From assembly GCA_966210515.1 (NCBI GenBank), contig CBIHLM010000001.1, forward strand, positions 139,415 to 203,414: a DNA stretch of 64,000 bases, written 5' to 3'. This DNA comes from Paradesertivirga sp966210515. Its GTDB lineage: Bacteria > Bacteroidota > Bacteroidia > Sphingobacteriales > Sphingobacteriaceae. This document shows, one piece after another, positions 34,419 through 43,899 of the stretch. Within the stretch, counting starts at the first letter, position 1, and every line of letters begins with the position of its first letter. The notes below the pieces were generated by a model. The model worked only from the letters and a program-made list of their open reading frames with translations. It did not search any database and was not told where the DNA came from. Made by a program: the position numbers and the translations under genes.

Positions 34419-35381
34419 ATGGGACTATTTGATTTTTTCAAAAAGAAGGAAACTACTCCGGTAGAGCAGGAAGCCCTGGACAAAGGCCTGGAAAAAACCA
34501 AGGAAGGTTTATTTTCCAAGCTTACCAAAGCCGTGGTGGGTAAATCTACCGTCGACGAGGAAGTTTTGGATGAACTTGAAGAAATTCTTGTTACTTCGGA
34601 TGTTGGTGTAAGCACCACCCTGAAAATAATCGAACGTATTGAAGAACGGGTTGCCCGCGATAAATATGTCAACACTTCCGAGCTTAACGGAATTCTACGA
34701 TCAGAAATACAGGAATTGCTTGCTGAAAATAACAGCAGTGATTTTGAAAGTTTTGAGTATGGCAGTCATAAACCCTACGTTATCATGGTAGTTGGGGTGA
34801 ATGGGGTTGGGAAAACCACTACAATCGGCAAACTGGCTCATAAACTAAAAGCCGCAGGAAGCAAAGTGGTACTAGGCGCTGCTGATACTTTCAGGGCTGC
34901 AGCTGTAGAGCAGCTTAAACTTTGGGGCGAGCGGGTCGGTGTACGCGTAGTTGCCCAGCCTATGGGCTCCGATCCTGCTTCGGTTGCTTTTGATACATTA
35001 CAATCTGCCGTAGCGAATGGCGAAGATGTAGCGATAATTGACACAGCCGGGCGCCTGCATAACAAAGTTGCCCTGATGAATGAGCTTACAAAAATCAAGA
35101 ACGTAATGCATAAAGTTGTGCCCGGTGCGCCGCATGAAATTCTTTTGGTTTTGGATGCTTCTACAGGCCAAAACGCTATTGAACAATGCAAACAGTTTAC
35201 ACAAGCTACAGATGTTAATGCCTTAGCTTTAACGAAATTAGACGGAACCGCAAAAGGCGGCGTTGTAATAGGAATATCTGATCAGTTTAAGATACCGGTA
35301 AAATATATTGGCGTTGGCGAGGGAATGGACGATCTGCAATTATTTAATAAAAAGGAATTTGTTGAGAGCCTGTTCAAATAA
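34419..35381 (+). CDS. ftsY: Signal recognition particle receptor FtsY
   Basis: A 320-aa SRP GTPase that docks ribosome-SRP complexes at the inner membrane. An amphipathic N-terminus (GLFDFFKKK) is followed by the N domain and the G domain with P-loop VGVNGVGKTTTIGKLA, DTFRAAAVEQL, DTAGRLHNK and TKLDGTAKGG. The acidic A domain of proteobacterial FtsY is missing, as usual in this phylum. It stands just before a toxin-antitoxin pair and rimO. Confidence 0.97.
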   Translation: MGLFDFFKKKETTPVEQEALDKGLEKTKEGLFSKLTKAVVGKSTVDEEVLDELEEILVTSDVGVSTTLKIIERIEERVARDKYVNTSELNGILRSEIQELLAENNSSDFESFEYGSHKPYVIMVVGVNGVGKTTTIGKLAHKLKAAGSKVVLGAADTFRAAAVEQLKLWGERVGVRVVAQPMGSDPASVAFDTLQSAVANGEDVAIIDTAGRLHNKVALMNELTKIKNVMHKVVPGAPHEILLVLDASTGQNAIEQCKQFTQATDVNALALTKLDGTAKGGVVIGISDQFKIPVKYIGVGEGMDDLQLFNKKEFVESLFK

Positions 35382-35403
35382 CAGAAATTGAGTAAATTTG
35401 AGT

Positions 35404-35625
35404 ATGAGTATGAGCAACAGTATTATCATCCACACAAACAACCAGAAAGAGCTCTCGCTATTACAAGAGTTTGCAAAGAAAATGGGATTCAGTGCTCAAA
35501 TTTTATCTGATGAGGATAAAGAAGATCTGGGGCTGGCTGAAGCAATAAATCAGAATAACCCCATCGACTCACTACAACTTAACGAAGCCATTGCTTATTA
35601 TCAATCTTTAAGCAAAGCAAAATAA
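35404..35625 (+). CDS. Probable antitoxin of a RelE/ParE-type pair
   Basis: About 73 aa, acidic, with a beta-strand start SIIIHTNNQKELSLLQEFAKKMGFSA-type opening and a helical end (NEAIAYYQSLSKAK). No DNA-binding ribbon-helix-helix can be proved. The stop directly abuts the start of the RelE-like gene, typical of antitoxin-first pairs. In-frame starts TTG 35398, ATG 35404 and ATG 35410 are possible; 35404 is chosen. Confidence 0.7.
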   Translation: MSMSNSIIIHTNNQKELSLLQEFAKKMGFSAQILSDEDKEDLGLAEAINQNNPIDSLQLNEAIAYYQSLSKAK

Positions 35626-35892
35626 GTGCAGGTCCTTTTTAACAAAAAGTTCTTAAAAGATCTGGCAGATATCCCAACAAAAACGCGTTCAACAATTGAG
35701 ACTTTAGTTTTTACAGAAATACTCGCTTACACATCCGTGGCGGAAATAAAAAATCTGAAGAAATTAAAAGGCTATATTCACTATTACCGAATTAGGATAG
35801 GCGACTATCGAATCGGCCTTAGTATAAATAATGACGAATTAAGCTTTGAGAGAATACTCCATCGCAAAGAAATATATATAATCTTTCCCTAA
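35626..35892 (+). CDS. RelE/ParE-family toxin
   Basis: An 88-aa protein with GTG start. The order FNKKFLKDLADIP (helix), IKNLKKLKGYIHYYRIRIGD (strands) and YRIGLSINN..ELSFERILHRKEIY is that of RelE-superfamily toxins, which cut mRNA on ribosomes or poison gyrase. The late Arg and Tyr/Phe positions are kept, so activity is possible. It immediately follows the antitoxin gene and precedes rimO by 20 nt, so rimO may be partly co-transcribed. Confidence 0.85.
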   Translation: MQVLFNKKFLKDLADIPTKTRSTIETLVFTEILAYTSVAEIKNLKKLKGYIHYYRIRIGDYRIGLSINNDELSFERILHRKEIYIIFP

Positions 35893-35912
35893 ATCATAAG
35901 CAGCGATTAGTG

Positions 35913-37244
35913 ATGAAGACTAAATCAACAAAAACAGTTAAAATCAGCAAACCTAAAGTTAACGTTATCACACTGGGTTGCTCTAAAAACGTATACGATT
36001 CTGAAGTACTGATGGGTCAGCTGAAGGGCAACTCTATTGATGTAGTTCACGAATCGAACAAAATCGGGAAAGATGATATCATCGTAATCAATACCTGCGG
36101 CTTTATCGACAATGCCAAGCAAGAGTCGATTGATACAATACTCCAATACAGCGAGCTGAAGGAACAGGGAAAAGTTGGGAAAGTTGTGGTTACCGGATGT
36201 CTTTCCGAACGCTACAAACCGGAGTTAGAGGCAGAGCTTTCAAATGTTGATGCTTTTTTCGGCACCAATGATCTCCAGAATATTTTAAAGAACCTGGGCG
36301 CTGATTATAAATACGAGTTAATCGGCGAACGCCTGTTAACAACCCCTTCTCATTTCGCTTATTTCAAAATTTCCGAAGGCTGTAACCGTCCCTGTTCGTT
36401 TTGCGCCATTCCGCTGATGCGTGGAAAACATGTGTCGAAATCAATCGAAGAACTGGTAAAAGAAGCTAAAGGATTGGTTCGCAACGGAACTAAAGAGCTG
36501 GTTGTTATTGCCCAGGATCTTACCTATTACGGTCTTGATCTTTATGGAAAACGGAATTTAGACGAGCTGCTGCGCCACCTTTCCGACGTTGATGGCCTCG
36601 AGTGGATCCGCCTGCAATATGCTTACCCTTCAGGTTTCCCGATGGAAGTTCTGGATGTGATGAACGAGCGTTCTAACATTTGCAATTACCTGGATATGCC
36701 GCTTCAACACATCAGCGACAATATGTTGAAATCTATGCGCAGAGGAATAGGCAAGCAAAAAACAATTGAACTGGTCGACGCTATCCGCAATAAAGTTCCC
36801 GACATCGCTTTGCGCACTACATTAATTTGCGGTTATCCCGGAGAAACAGAACAGGACTTTAATGAGATGAAAGACTGGGTTGAAGAAACACGGTTCGACC
36901 GCCTGGGCTGCTTTACCTATTCTCACGAAGAAAAAACGCATGCGCATTCTCTGGAAGATAACGTTCCTGAGGAAGTAAAAGAGCAACGCGTAGAGGAGAT
37001 CATGGAAGTTCAGCAGGCTATCTCCTTTGATAAAAATCAGGAAAAGATTGGCAAAACTTTTAAAGTACTGATTGATAAAAAAGAGGGCGATTATTTTGTT
37101 GGTCGTACAGAATTCGACTCTCCGGAAGTCGATAATGAGGTTCTTTTACACGCAAGCACCAACTACGCTACGGTGGGAAGTTTTGTTCAGGCAAAAATTG
37201 AACGTGCTGAAGATTTCGACTTATATGGACAAATTGTCAAATAA
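35913..37244 (+). CDS. rimO: Ribosomal protein S12 methylthiotransferase RimO
   Basis: A 443-aa radical-SAM enzyme that adds a methylthio group to an Asp of ribosomal protein S12. Domains in order: UPF0004 with VNVITLGCSKNVYDSEVLM, the radical-SAM core with CNRPCSFCAIP (CxxxCxxC) near residue 152, and a C-terminal TRAM domain. A GTG at 35910 also lies in frame; the ATG at 35913 is preferred. Confidence 0.97.
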   Translation: MKTKSTKTVKISKPKVNVITLGCSKNVYDSEVLMGQLKGNSIDVVHESNKIGKDDIIVINTCGFIDNAKQESIDTILQYSELKEQGKVGKVVVTGCLSERYKPELEAELSNVDAFFGTNDLQNILKNLGADYKYELIGERLLTTPSHFAYFKISEGCNRPCSFCAIPLMRGKHVSKSIEELVKEAKGLVRNGTKELVVIAQDLTYYGLDLYGKRNLDELLRHLSDVDGLEWIRLQYAYPSGFPMEVLDVMNERSNICNYLDMPLQHISDNMLKSMRRGIGKQKTIELVDAIRNKVPDIALRTTLICGYPGETEQDFNEMKDWVEETRFDRLGCFTYSHEEKTHAHSLEDNVPEEVKEQRVEEIMEVQQAISFDKNQEKIGKTFKVLIDKKEGDYFVGRTEFDSPEVDNEVLLHASTNYATVGSFVQAKIERAEDFDLYGQIVK

Positions 37245-37294
37245 GTCTTGCATCACGGGGGATTTAAATGAATTCCCCTATTTTCGTGCTCACG

Positions 37295-38896
37295 ATGAAA
37301 GCAACCTGCATCGATTATAGCGAAACGCATAGTTTTTCAGAAACCCTGCTAAAATACATAGCCGGCGATTCAAAATTACAGCCCTATATTTCTTATCGGC
37401 CCTGTCCCGAAAACTTCGGCAAGCTAATTTCCCAAAAGCCCCCGATTAACAGGGAAGCTTTGGTAAATGCTCTAAAAAAACAATACGCCGATCAAAGGTA
37501 TGCCAATACAGAATCAACATTGGTATTTCAGAATATTCAGAGCTTAAGCCAGACCGAAACCTATACCATCACAACAGGGCACCAGCTAAATATCTTTACC
37601 GGACCACTTTACTTTATTTTCAAAATCGTTACAGCGATCAATCTGGCCTCCGACTTAAAAGCTGTCTATCCCGATAAAAACTTTGTGCCCGTCTACTGGA
37701 TGGCTACAGAAGATCATGATTTTGCTGAAATCAACCACACTAAGCTGGCCGGACAAAAATTTTCATGGGATGAAACAGTAAGCGGAGCAACAGGACGAAT
37801 TGACCCTAAATCCATCCGGGCAACCTTAAAAAGTTATATCAACTCTTTAGGTATCTCAGAAAACTCGCAGAAACTGGCAGCTATACTCGAAGAAGCTTAT
37901 TTAAATTCAAACAGCCTTGCCGAGGCCACACGTTATTTGGTACACTGCCTTTTTGCCGAATATGGCCTGGTTATTCTTGATGCGGATGACATCGAACTGA
38001 AAATACAATTCTCAGGTATCGTTAAACAGGATATCCTTGATCAAAAAAGCCATCAGGCAATAACAAAGACGTCTAAAAAACTCGAAGAAGACGGTTTTCA
38101 AACTCAGGTTCACGCCCGCGAGATAAACTTCTTCTACCTTAAAGACGGCCTTCGCGAACGGATTGTTTTTGAAAACCAACGATGGGAAGTTTTAAATACA
38201 GACATCCATTTCAGCAGAGAAGAGCTGATTGCCGAAATAGATAATCATCCCGACAGGTTCAGTCCGAACGTAGTGATGCGTCCCCTTTACCAGGAAGTCA
38301 TATTACCTAATTTAGCCTACGTTGGCGGTGGTGCCGAAATTGTTTACTGGCTGCAGCTGAAGCAAAACTTCGATCAGTTCGGAATAAGCTTCCCTATTTT
38401 AATTCCACGGAATTCTGCGCTCATCGCACGTCAATCGTTTTACAATAAGTTAGATAAGTTAAAAATCTCAGTTAAAGATATATTTAAAGATGCTGAAGCT
38501 TTAAAGAAGGAGTACGTGATCAGGCATTCTGAATATTCCCTGAACTTAAACACCGAATGGGATGAGTTTAACGCCCTCTTCGAGAAACTTAAAAAGAGAT
38601 CGGCAGATATTGATCCAACCCTGGCTGCAAGTTCTGATGCGGTTAAAACCCGACTCAAAACTGCGCTCAGCAACCTCGAAAAAAAGTTCGTCAAAGCAGA
38701 AAAAAGGAATCATGAAGTCGCTTTAAGACAGATTGAAACCCTCAGAAAAACCTATTTCCCCGGCAACAGCTTACAAGAGCGCACAGAAAATTTCGGCCTG
38801 CTTTACACCCAATATGGGGATAAGTTTATTGCCGAACTTATTCATCATTTTAAACCCCTTGACTTTAAATTTACCGTCCTAGAATTTCAATCATGA
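37295..38896 (+). CDS. bshC: Bacillithiol biosynthesis cysteine-adding enzyme BshC
   Basis: About 533 aa. BshC is assigned to the last step of bacillithiol synthesis, joining cysteine to GlcN-malate. The start MKATCIDYSETHSFSETLL, the ITTGHQLNIFTGPLYFIFKI and YWMATEDHDFAEINH segments and the C-terminal coiled coil are characteristic. A longer frame from 37268 adds nine residues not seen in the family pattern. It is followed by a dehydrogenase gene with a 4-nt overlap. Confidence 0.95.
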   Translation: MKATCIDYSETHSFSETLLKYIAGDSKLQPYISYRPCPENFGKLISQKPPINREALVNALKKQYADQRYANTESTLVFQNIQSLSQTETYTITTGHQLNIFTGPLYFIFKIVTAINLASDLKAVYPDKNFVPVYWMATEDHDFAEINHTKLAGQKFSWDETVSGATGRIDPKSIRATLKSYINSLGISENSQKLAAILEEAYLNSNSLAEATRYLVHCLFAEYGLVILDADDIELKIQFSGIVKQDILDQKSHQAITKTSKKLEEDGFQTQVHAREINFFYLKDGLRERIVFENQRWEVLNTDIHFSREELIAEIDNHPDRFSPNVVMRPLYQEVILPNLAYVGGGAEIVYWLQLKQNFDQFGISFPILIPRNSALIARQSFYNKLDKLKISVKDIFKDAEALKKEYVIRHSEYSLNLNTEWDEFNALFEKLKKRSADIDPTLAASSDAVKTRLKTALSNLEKKFVKAEKRNHEVALRQIETLRKTYFPGNSLQERTENFGLLYTQYGDKFIAELIHHFKPLDFKFTVLEFQS

Positions 38897-39975
38897 GTTC
38901 ATTCATTATTCAGGAAGAAGACTTAAGAAGATTTACTGAATCTGTTTTTACAAAAATCGGTTGTCCGGAAGACGACGCAAGACTTGCGGCAGATGTGCTG
39001 ATAGCTTCCGACTTACGCGGAATCGACTCGCATGGTGTGGCACGCTTAAGCGGATATATACGCCTGTGGGAGAAGGGAAGAATCAATGCGACGCCCAACA
39101 TCACTATCGTACACGAAACAGCCACAACGGCAACTGTCGACGGCGACAGTGGACTTGGATTAGTTGTTGCACCTTTTGCTATGAACCTGGCCATTGAAAA
39201 AGCTGAAAAGTATGGATCAGGATGGGTAGCCGTAAGAAATTCAAATCATTTTGGCATAGCCGGATATCATGCTCTGGAAGCAGTAAGACGCGACATGATT
39301 GGCTTCGCGATGACCAATGCGAGTCCGCTGGTTGCTCCTACATTTACCACCGAGCGTTTACTCGGAACTAACCCGATGTGCTATGGATTTCCCGCAGGGA
39401 AATACCCGCCGGTAATTATTGACATGGCAACCTCTGCGGCGGCGAACGGCAAATTAGAGATCGCGCAGCGCTCGGGGAAACCTGTTCCTGATGGCTGGGT
39501 TCAAAGTAGAAGCGGAGAAAACACTACCGACGCTCATGCATTAAAATCGGGCGGCTCCCTGCTTCCACTGGGCAGCGACAGAGATCACGGAAGTCACAAA
39601 GGCTTCGGACTGGGTGCTACGGTAGATATTTTATCTGCGGTGCTATCCGGCGCCAATTATGGGCCATGGGTCCCTCCGTTCGTAAGCTTCCTCGATCCTC
39701 TCCCGAATCTTCCCGGCTTAGGGATCGGTCATTTTGTAGGTGCAATGCGTGTGGACGGCTTTCGTCCGGTTGATGACTTTAAAAACCATATGGATAACTG
39801 GATCGAACGGTTTAAATCTGCAAAGCCAATAAATGAATCGCAGCCGGTTGTTATTCCCGGAGAGCCTGAACTGGCCGCAGAGATTGACCGCAAAATAAAT
39901 GGAATCCCCTTAGTAGATTCAGTTGTGAACGATTTAAATGAGATTGCCTCCGCTTTAGGGATAGCCGGAATTTAA
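38893..39975 (+). CDS. Ldh-family (malate/L-lactate type) dehydrogenase
   Basis: A 360-aa NAD(P)-dependent oxidoreductase of the malate/L-lactate/ureidoglycolate (LDH2) family. Seen are SDLRGIDSHGVARL (His of the active site), VRNSNHFGIAGYH, GTNPMCYGFP and the SHKGFGLG segment. It starts inside the bshC stop (ATGA). The exact 2-hydroxyacid substrate is not evident. Confidence 0.9.
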   Translation: MSSFIIQEEDLRRFTESVFTKIGCPEDDARLAADVLIASDLRGIDSHGVARLSGYIRLWEKGRINATPNITIVHETATTATVDGDSGLGLVVAPFAMNLAIEKAEKYGSGWVAVRNSNHFGIAGYHALEAVRRDMIGFAMTNASPLVAPTFTTERLLGTNPMCYGFPAGKYPPVIIDMATSAAANGKLEIAQRSGKPVPDGWVQSRSGENTTDAHALKSGGSLLPLGSDRDHGSHKGFGLGATVDILSAVLSGANYGPWVPPFVSFLDPLPNLPGLGIGHFVGAMRVDGFRPVDDFKNHMDNWIERFKSAKPINESQPVVIPGEPELAAEIDRKINGIPLVDSVVNDLNEIASALGIAGI

Positions 39976-39990
39976 AACGGTCAAATTATT

Positions 39991-40023
39991 AGACCTATAA
40001 GGTTTTAGAAACCTTATAGGTCT
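39991..40023. repeat. Perfect 15-bp inverted repeat
   Basis: AGACCTATAAGGTTT and AAACCTTATAGGTCT flank TAG. It lies 16 nt past the dehydrogenase stop and could terminate transcription although only a weak T-run follows. Its perfect symmetry suggests a dispersed repeat. Confidence 0.8.
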
Positions 40024-40093
40024 TGATACCCTAACCCTCAATTTCCTAAAACTACTTTCCTTTTTCATAGGTTATAACACAAACCCATTACCT

Positions 40094-41647
40094 ATGGAAT
40101 CCATTGAGAACTTAAAAACAGGCGTTCCGCGGGATGCAAGTACAGAAAGCATCTGGCAGCAAAACATCGAGCGCATCCAAAGCGACACCGCTAACGAGGA
40201 TATTGCCAGCACACGTTTCGATGTGCTGATTATCGGAGGCGGTATAACCGGATTAACCACGGCCATGCTTTTACAGGAAGCTGGCGAAACCTGCATTCTG
40301 GCAGAGGCGCATACTATTGGCTATGGTACCTCCGGCGGAACGACTGCTCATATCAACACATTTCTCGATAACCCATACAGCAATATTGAAAATGATTTTG
40401 GTGAAGAAGGCGCGAAAATAGTGGCGAATGCCTGCATTGAAGCAGTGAAGACCGTGGCCGATTTGGTTGGGAGATACCAGATAGAATGCGATTTTGCATA
40501 TAAAAAGGGCTATCTTTATGCAGAAACCGATAAGGAGGCATCAGAGCTCGATGAAATATTAGAAGCATCAGAAAAAGCGGGAGTTGCTGTTCAGCCCGCA
40601 GATAATATCCCAGTGCCGGTTCCTTTTAAAAAAGCAATAGAATTTGATCAGCAGGCGCAAATACACCCTTTAAAATATATTTATTCGCTTGCTGAAGAGT
40701 TCATAAAAAAAGGCGGCCGGATTCTGCAGAACACCTTAATCCGGTCTACGGAGAAGGATGGAAATATTCACATCGCCAAAGCAGACAATATTTCTATCAA
40801 AACAGGAAAGATTGTTTATGCTACTCATATACCTCCGGGGATAAATCTCCTGCATTTCAGATGCGCTCCATATAGAAGTTATTCTTTAGGCGTCAAATTA
40901 TCCGAAGGTAATTACCCTTCAGACCTGGCTTACGACATGAAAGCCCCCTACCACTATTTTAGAACTCACGAAATAAACGGTCAGCCATATCTCATCGTTG
41001 GTGGCGAGGATCATAAAACAGGCCACGGCAGTCCCGAAGAATCATTCAGTTCATTGGAAGATTATGTTCATCAGCACTATAAAGGAGCCCTGGTAGAGTT
41101 TAGCTGGTCGGCTCAATATTATATTCCCGCAGATGGATTGCCTTATATTGGCAAGCTGCCGGGCTTTGACGACGACGTTTATGTGGCTACCGGCTTTGGC
41201 GGAAACGGAATAACCCTGGGCAGCGTCGCAGGGAAAATATTGCGGGATGCGATTCTGGGACAGGAAAACCCCTATGCTCACCTATTTTCTCCAAGCCGGA
41301 TGAAACCCGTTGCCGGCTTTACCGACTTTGTCAAAGAAAACGCTGATGTTGCCTATCATTTTATAGCCGATCGCTTTTCAGCAAAGGATATTCAGTCTTT
41401 AAATGAAATTCCTTTAGATGCCGGGGCTGTGGTTGAATATAACAATGAAAAGCTGGCGATATACAAAGATGCCACCGGTGAAATTCATGCCTTAAACCCC
41501 GTTTGCACACACGCAAAATGTATAGTAAACTGGAACGGACCCGAAAAAAGCTGGGACTGCCCTTGTCATGGCGCCCGGTATGGCATCAATGGAGAGGTTT
41601 TAACCGGACCGGCAAATAAGGGCTTACAGAAGGTTGTGATCAGCTAA
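40094..41647 (+). CDS. FAD-dependent oxidoreductase with C-terminal Rieske domain
   Basis: A 517-aa two-domain protein. Residues about 42-400 are a DAO-type FAD fold with dinucleotide site DVLIIGGGITGLTTAMLL and the late YVATGFGGNGITLGSVAG. Residues about 425-515 form a Rieske [2Fe-2S] domain with CTHAKC and WDCPCHGARYG, all ligands present. Such fusions could pass electrons from an amine-type substrate through FAD to the iron-sulfur centre; the substrate is unknown. Monocistronic, with a bidirectional terminator downstream. Confidence 0.92.
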   Translation: MESIENLKTGVPRDASTESIWQQNIERIQSDTANEDIASTRFDVLIIGGGITGLTTAMLLQEAGETCILAEAHTIGYGTSGGTTAHINTFLDNPYSNIENDFGEEGAKIVANACIEAVKTVADLVGRYQIECDFAYKKGYLYAETDKEASELDEILEASEKAGVAVQPADNIPVPVPFKKAIEFDQQAQIHPLKYIYSLAEEFIKKGGRILQNTLIRSTEKDGNIHIAKADNISIKTGKIVYATHIPPGINLLHFRCAPYRSYSLGVKLSEGNYPSDLAYDMKAPYHYFRTHEINGQPYLIVGGEDHKTGHGSPEESFSSLEDYVHQHYKGALVEFSWSAQYYIPADGLPYIGKLPGFDDDVYVATGFGGNGITLGSVAGKILRDAILGQENPYAHLFSPSRMKPVAGFTDFVKENADVAYHFIADRFSAKDIQSLNEIPLDAGAVVEYNNEKLAIYKDATGEIHALNPVCTHAKCIVNWNGPEKSWDCPCHGARYGINGEVLTGPANKGLQKVVIS

Positions 41648-41663
41648 AACATCTGTAACAACA

Positions 41664-41694
41664 AAAGCCCGGAAGTTTAAAAGTTCCGGGCTTT
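41664..41694. terminator. Bidirectional terminator between the DAO-Rieske and lepB genes
   Basis: AAAGCCCGGAA and TTCCGGGCTTT pair perfectly around a 9-nt loop and serve the two convergent genes. Confidence 0.85.
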
Positions 41695-41714
41695 GTCGTT
41701 ATTGAATATCGCAA

Positions 41715-43148
41715 TTAATGTATCGCATCAAAAATTCGGTTCCAGCGTATCTTACCTAAGAAAGAACCGTTCGTATCAAAGCTCATCCAGATAAATTTAG
41801 CTTTTCCTACAATATGATCCTCCGGTACAAAACCCCAGAACCTGGAATCTAAGGAATTGTGGCGGTTATCACCCATCATCCAGTAATAATTCATTTTAAA
41901 CGTGTAAGAATCTGCGGGCTTGCCATTGATAAAAGCCTGACCTCCCCTTTCTTCAAACTCATTATCCTCATACACTTTAATAACCCGTTTGTAGATCGGA
42001 ATGGTTATGCTGTCAAGTTTCACCGTCATACCCTTTGCAGGGATGACAATCGGACCGTAATTATCTTCGTTCCATTTGAATGATTCTTTCCATGGGTACA
42101 CTTGTGGGTTATTATAACCTTTTACCATAATTCGCGGAATTACAGACTTAATCATGGGCCACTTCTTAATGGTTTCTGATTCCTTTTTTGTCATATACAA
42201 CACATAGGTGTTGGCCGCTTCAAGCTGATATTCAATATCCATATCCTGCAAAGTGCTTGGATTGATATCTGTTCCATCCGTAATTACAAAATAAGATGAC
42301 TGTCCGAATTCAGGCGTTTCTGAAGGCTTTCCATTTATATAAACCTGGGTATTTACCACACTCAGAGTATCACCTCCGATTCCTACACAGCGCTTTATGT
42401 AATTCTCACGCTTATCAACCGGCCGGTTAAAAGGTTCATCAGCATCCATTGGATAGTTGAACACTACAACATCTCCGCGTTTTATACTTGTAAATCCGGG
42501 TAGTCTCCTGTACTTCAAGCCAAGACCTTCCCAGTAAGCTTTTGTACCTGTAATGGGCATCGTGTGATGCGCAAAAGGAAACGCAATCGGAGTCATCGGA
42601 ACACGCGGCCCATAATCCACTTTACTCACAAACAGAAAATCGCCAATAAGCAACGACTTTTCCATTGAACCTGTCGGGATGGTATATGCTTCCAATAAAA
42701 AGCTTCTGATAAGCGTTGCAGCAACAACGGCGAAAAGAATAGCATCTGCCCACTCACGTGTGGCTGTTTTTTTATAAGGATGCTTTTCTTTAAATTCATG
42801 AGTGGCCGACTGGCCGAGATAATGGGTATTTTTATCAAATCCCCATACCGGAAATGCAAGAAAAGGAATTACGATACTTGACACATGGTCGGCAAAACTA
42901 AACTTGCCGAAACTTTTAGCCATGTCGATCAATATACCAATACCAACTATAATATTAATCACCGGGATAAAGTACAGTACCATCCACCACATCGGCCTGC
43001 CGGTTAATTTCAGCATTATATAGAAGCTGTAAATAGGAATAAGAGCTTCCCAGCCCTGCCTGCCAGCTTTTACAAACAACTTCCATAAACCAATATGATA
43101 GCCAATAAGAAGCAGAGTAATAATTATATACAATCCAAGGTTTTCCAT
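41715..43148 (-). CDS. lepB: Signal peptidase I with long N-terminal membrane part
   Basis: About 477 aa. Residues 1-130 carry several helices (DUF5684-like) and anchor the enzyme; the peptidase domain follows with the catalytic Ser in YTIPTGSMEKSLLIGDFLFV and the Lys in YIKRCVGIGGDTL, plus the late GDNRHNSLDSRFWG box. It removes signal peptides from exported proteins. The ATG at 43148 avoids overlap with dapB; an in-frame start at 43172 is less likely. Confidence 0.95.
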   Translation of the reverse strand: MENLGLYIIITLLLIGYHIGLWKLFVKAGRQGWEALIPIYSFYIMLKLTGRPMWWMVLYFIPVINIIVGIGILIDMAKSFGKFSFADHVSSIVIPFLAFPVWGFDKNTHYLGQSATHEFKEKHPYKKTATREWADAILFAVVAATLIRSFLLEAYTIPTGSMEKSLLIGDFLFVSKVDYGPRVPMTPIAFPFAHHTMPITGTKAYWEGLGLKYRRLPGFTSIKRGDVVVFNYPMDADEPFNRPVDKRENYIKRCVGIGGDTLSVVNTQVYINGKPSETPEFGQSSYFVITDGTDINPSTLQDMDIEYQLEAANTYVLYMTKKESETIKKWPMIKSVIPRIMVKGYNNPQVYPWKESFKWNEDNYGPIVIPAKGMTVKLDSITIPIYKRVIKVYEDNEFEERGGQAFINGKPADSYTFKMNYYWMMGDNRHNSLDSRFWGFVPEDHIVGKAKFIWMSFDTNGSFLGKIRWNRIFDAIH

Positions 43149-43155
43149 TAAATCA

Positions 43156-43899
43156 TTAAATATTAAAATCAAACATATCTTTCACCGAATAAAAACCTTT
43201 TTTACCCTGTAACCACTCTGCCGCCAATACAGCACCCAAGGCAAATCCTGCCCTGCCGTGTGCTTTGTGTTTAAACTCGATATCATCTACTTCCGAGCTG
43301 TACACCACAGTATGTGTTCCGGGTACATCTTCAATTCGATGAGACTCGATAAGGAGTTGCTCTGGCCTGGTAATTACTTCCGGACCATCGCCAACAAGCT
43401 CATTAACCCATTCATTCTTCCGGTTTAAGCCATCTAAAATACCTTCAGCAATGGTAATAGCCGTCCCGCTTGGCGAATCAAGTTTTTGTGTATGGTGAAT
43501 TTCTTCAACAAGTACATCGTATTGAGGGTAGCGGTTCATAATCTTCGCAAGAACTTCGTTTACAAAGAAGAAAACATTTACTCCCACACTAAAATTAGAC
43601 GCGTAAAGCAACGAGTTGTTACTTTCTTCGCATTGCGCCTTAATTTCCTCTATTTTATCATACCAGCCAGTGGTGCCAACAACCAAAGGCAAGCCAGCTT
43701 CAAAACAGCTTTCAATATTTGAAATAACAGAATGTGGAGTGCTGAAATCAATGGCTACATCTGCATTCTGTAAGTTTTCTGTTGTTTTCTGATCGAGACT
43801 GTTCTCATCAATCTTAAGAACTATTTCATGACCGCGGTCAAGAGCAAACTGCTCTATTATACGGCCCATTTTACCATAACCGAGAAGGGCTATTTTCAT
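43156..43899 (-). CDS. dapB: 4-hydroxy-tetrahydrodipicolinate reductase
   Basis: A 247-aa reductase of the lysine/diaminopimelate route. The NAD(P) site ALLGYGKMGRIIE, VGTTGWYD, and the substrate loop EIHHTQKLDSPSGTA are present. It overlaps the DUF5683 gene by 4 nt and is followed by lepB after 7 nt, so one operon from parA to lepB is likely. Confidence 0.97.
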   Translation of the reverse strand: MKIALLGYGKMGRIIEQFALDRGHEIVLKIDENSLDQKTTENLQNADVAIDFSTPHSVISNIESCFEAGLPLVVGTTGWYDKIEEIKAQCEESNNSLLYASNFSVGVNVFFFVNEVLAKIMNRYPQYDVLVEEIHHTQKLDSPSGTAITIAEGILDGLNRKNEWVNELVGDGPEVITRPEQLLIESHRIEDVPGTHTVVYSSEVDDIEFKHKAHGRAGFALGAVLAAEWLQGKKGFYSVKDMFDFNI

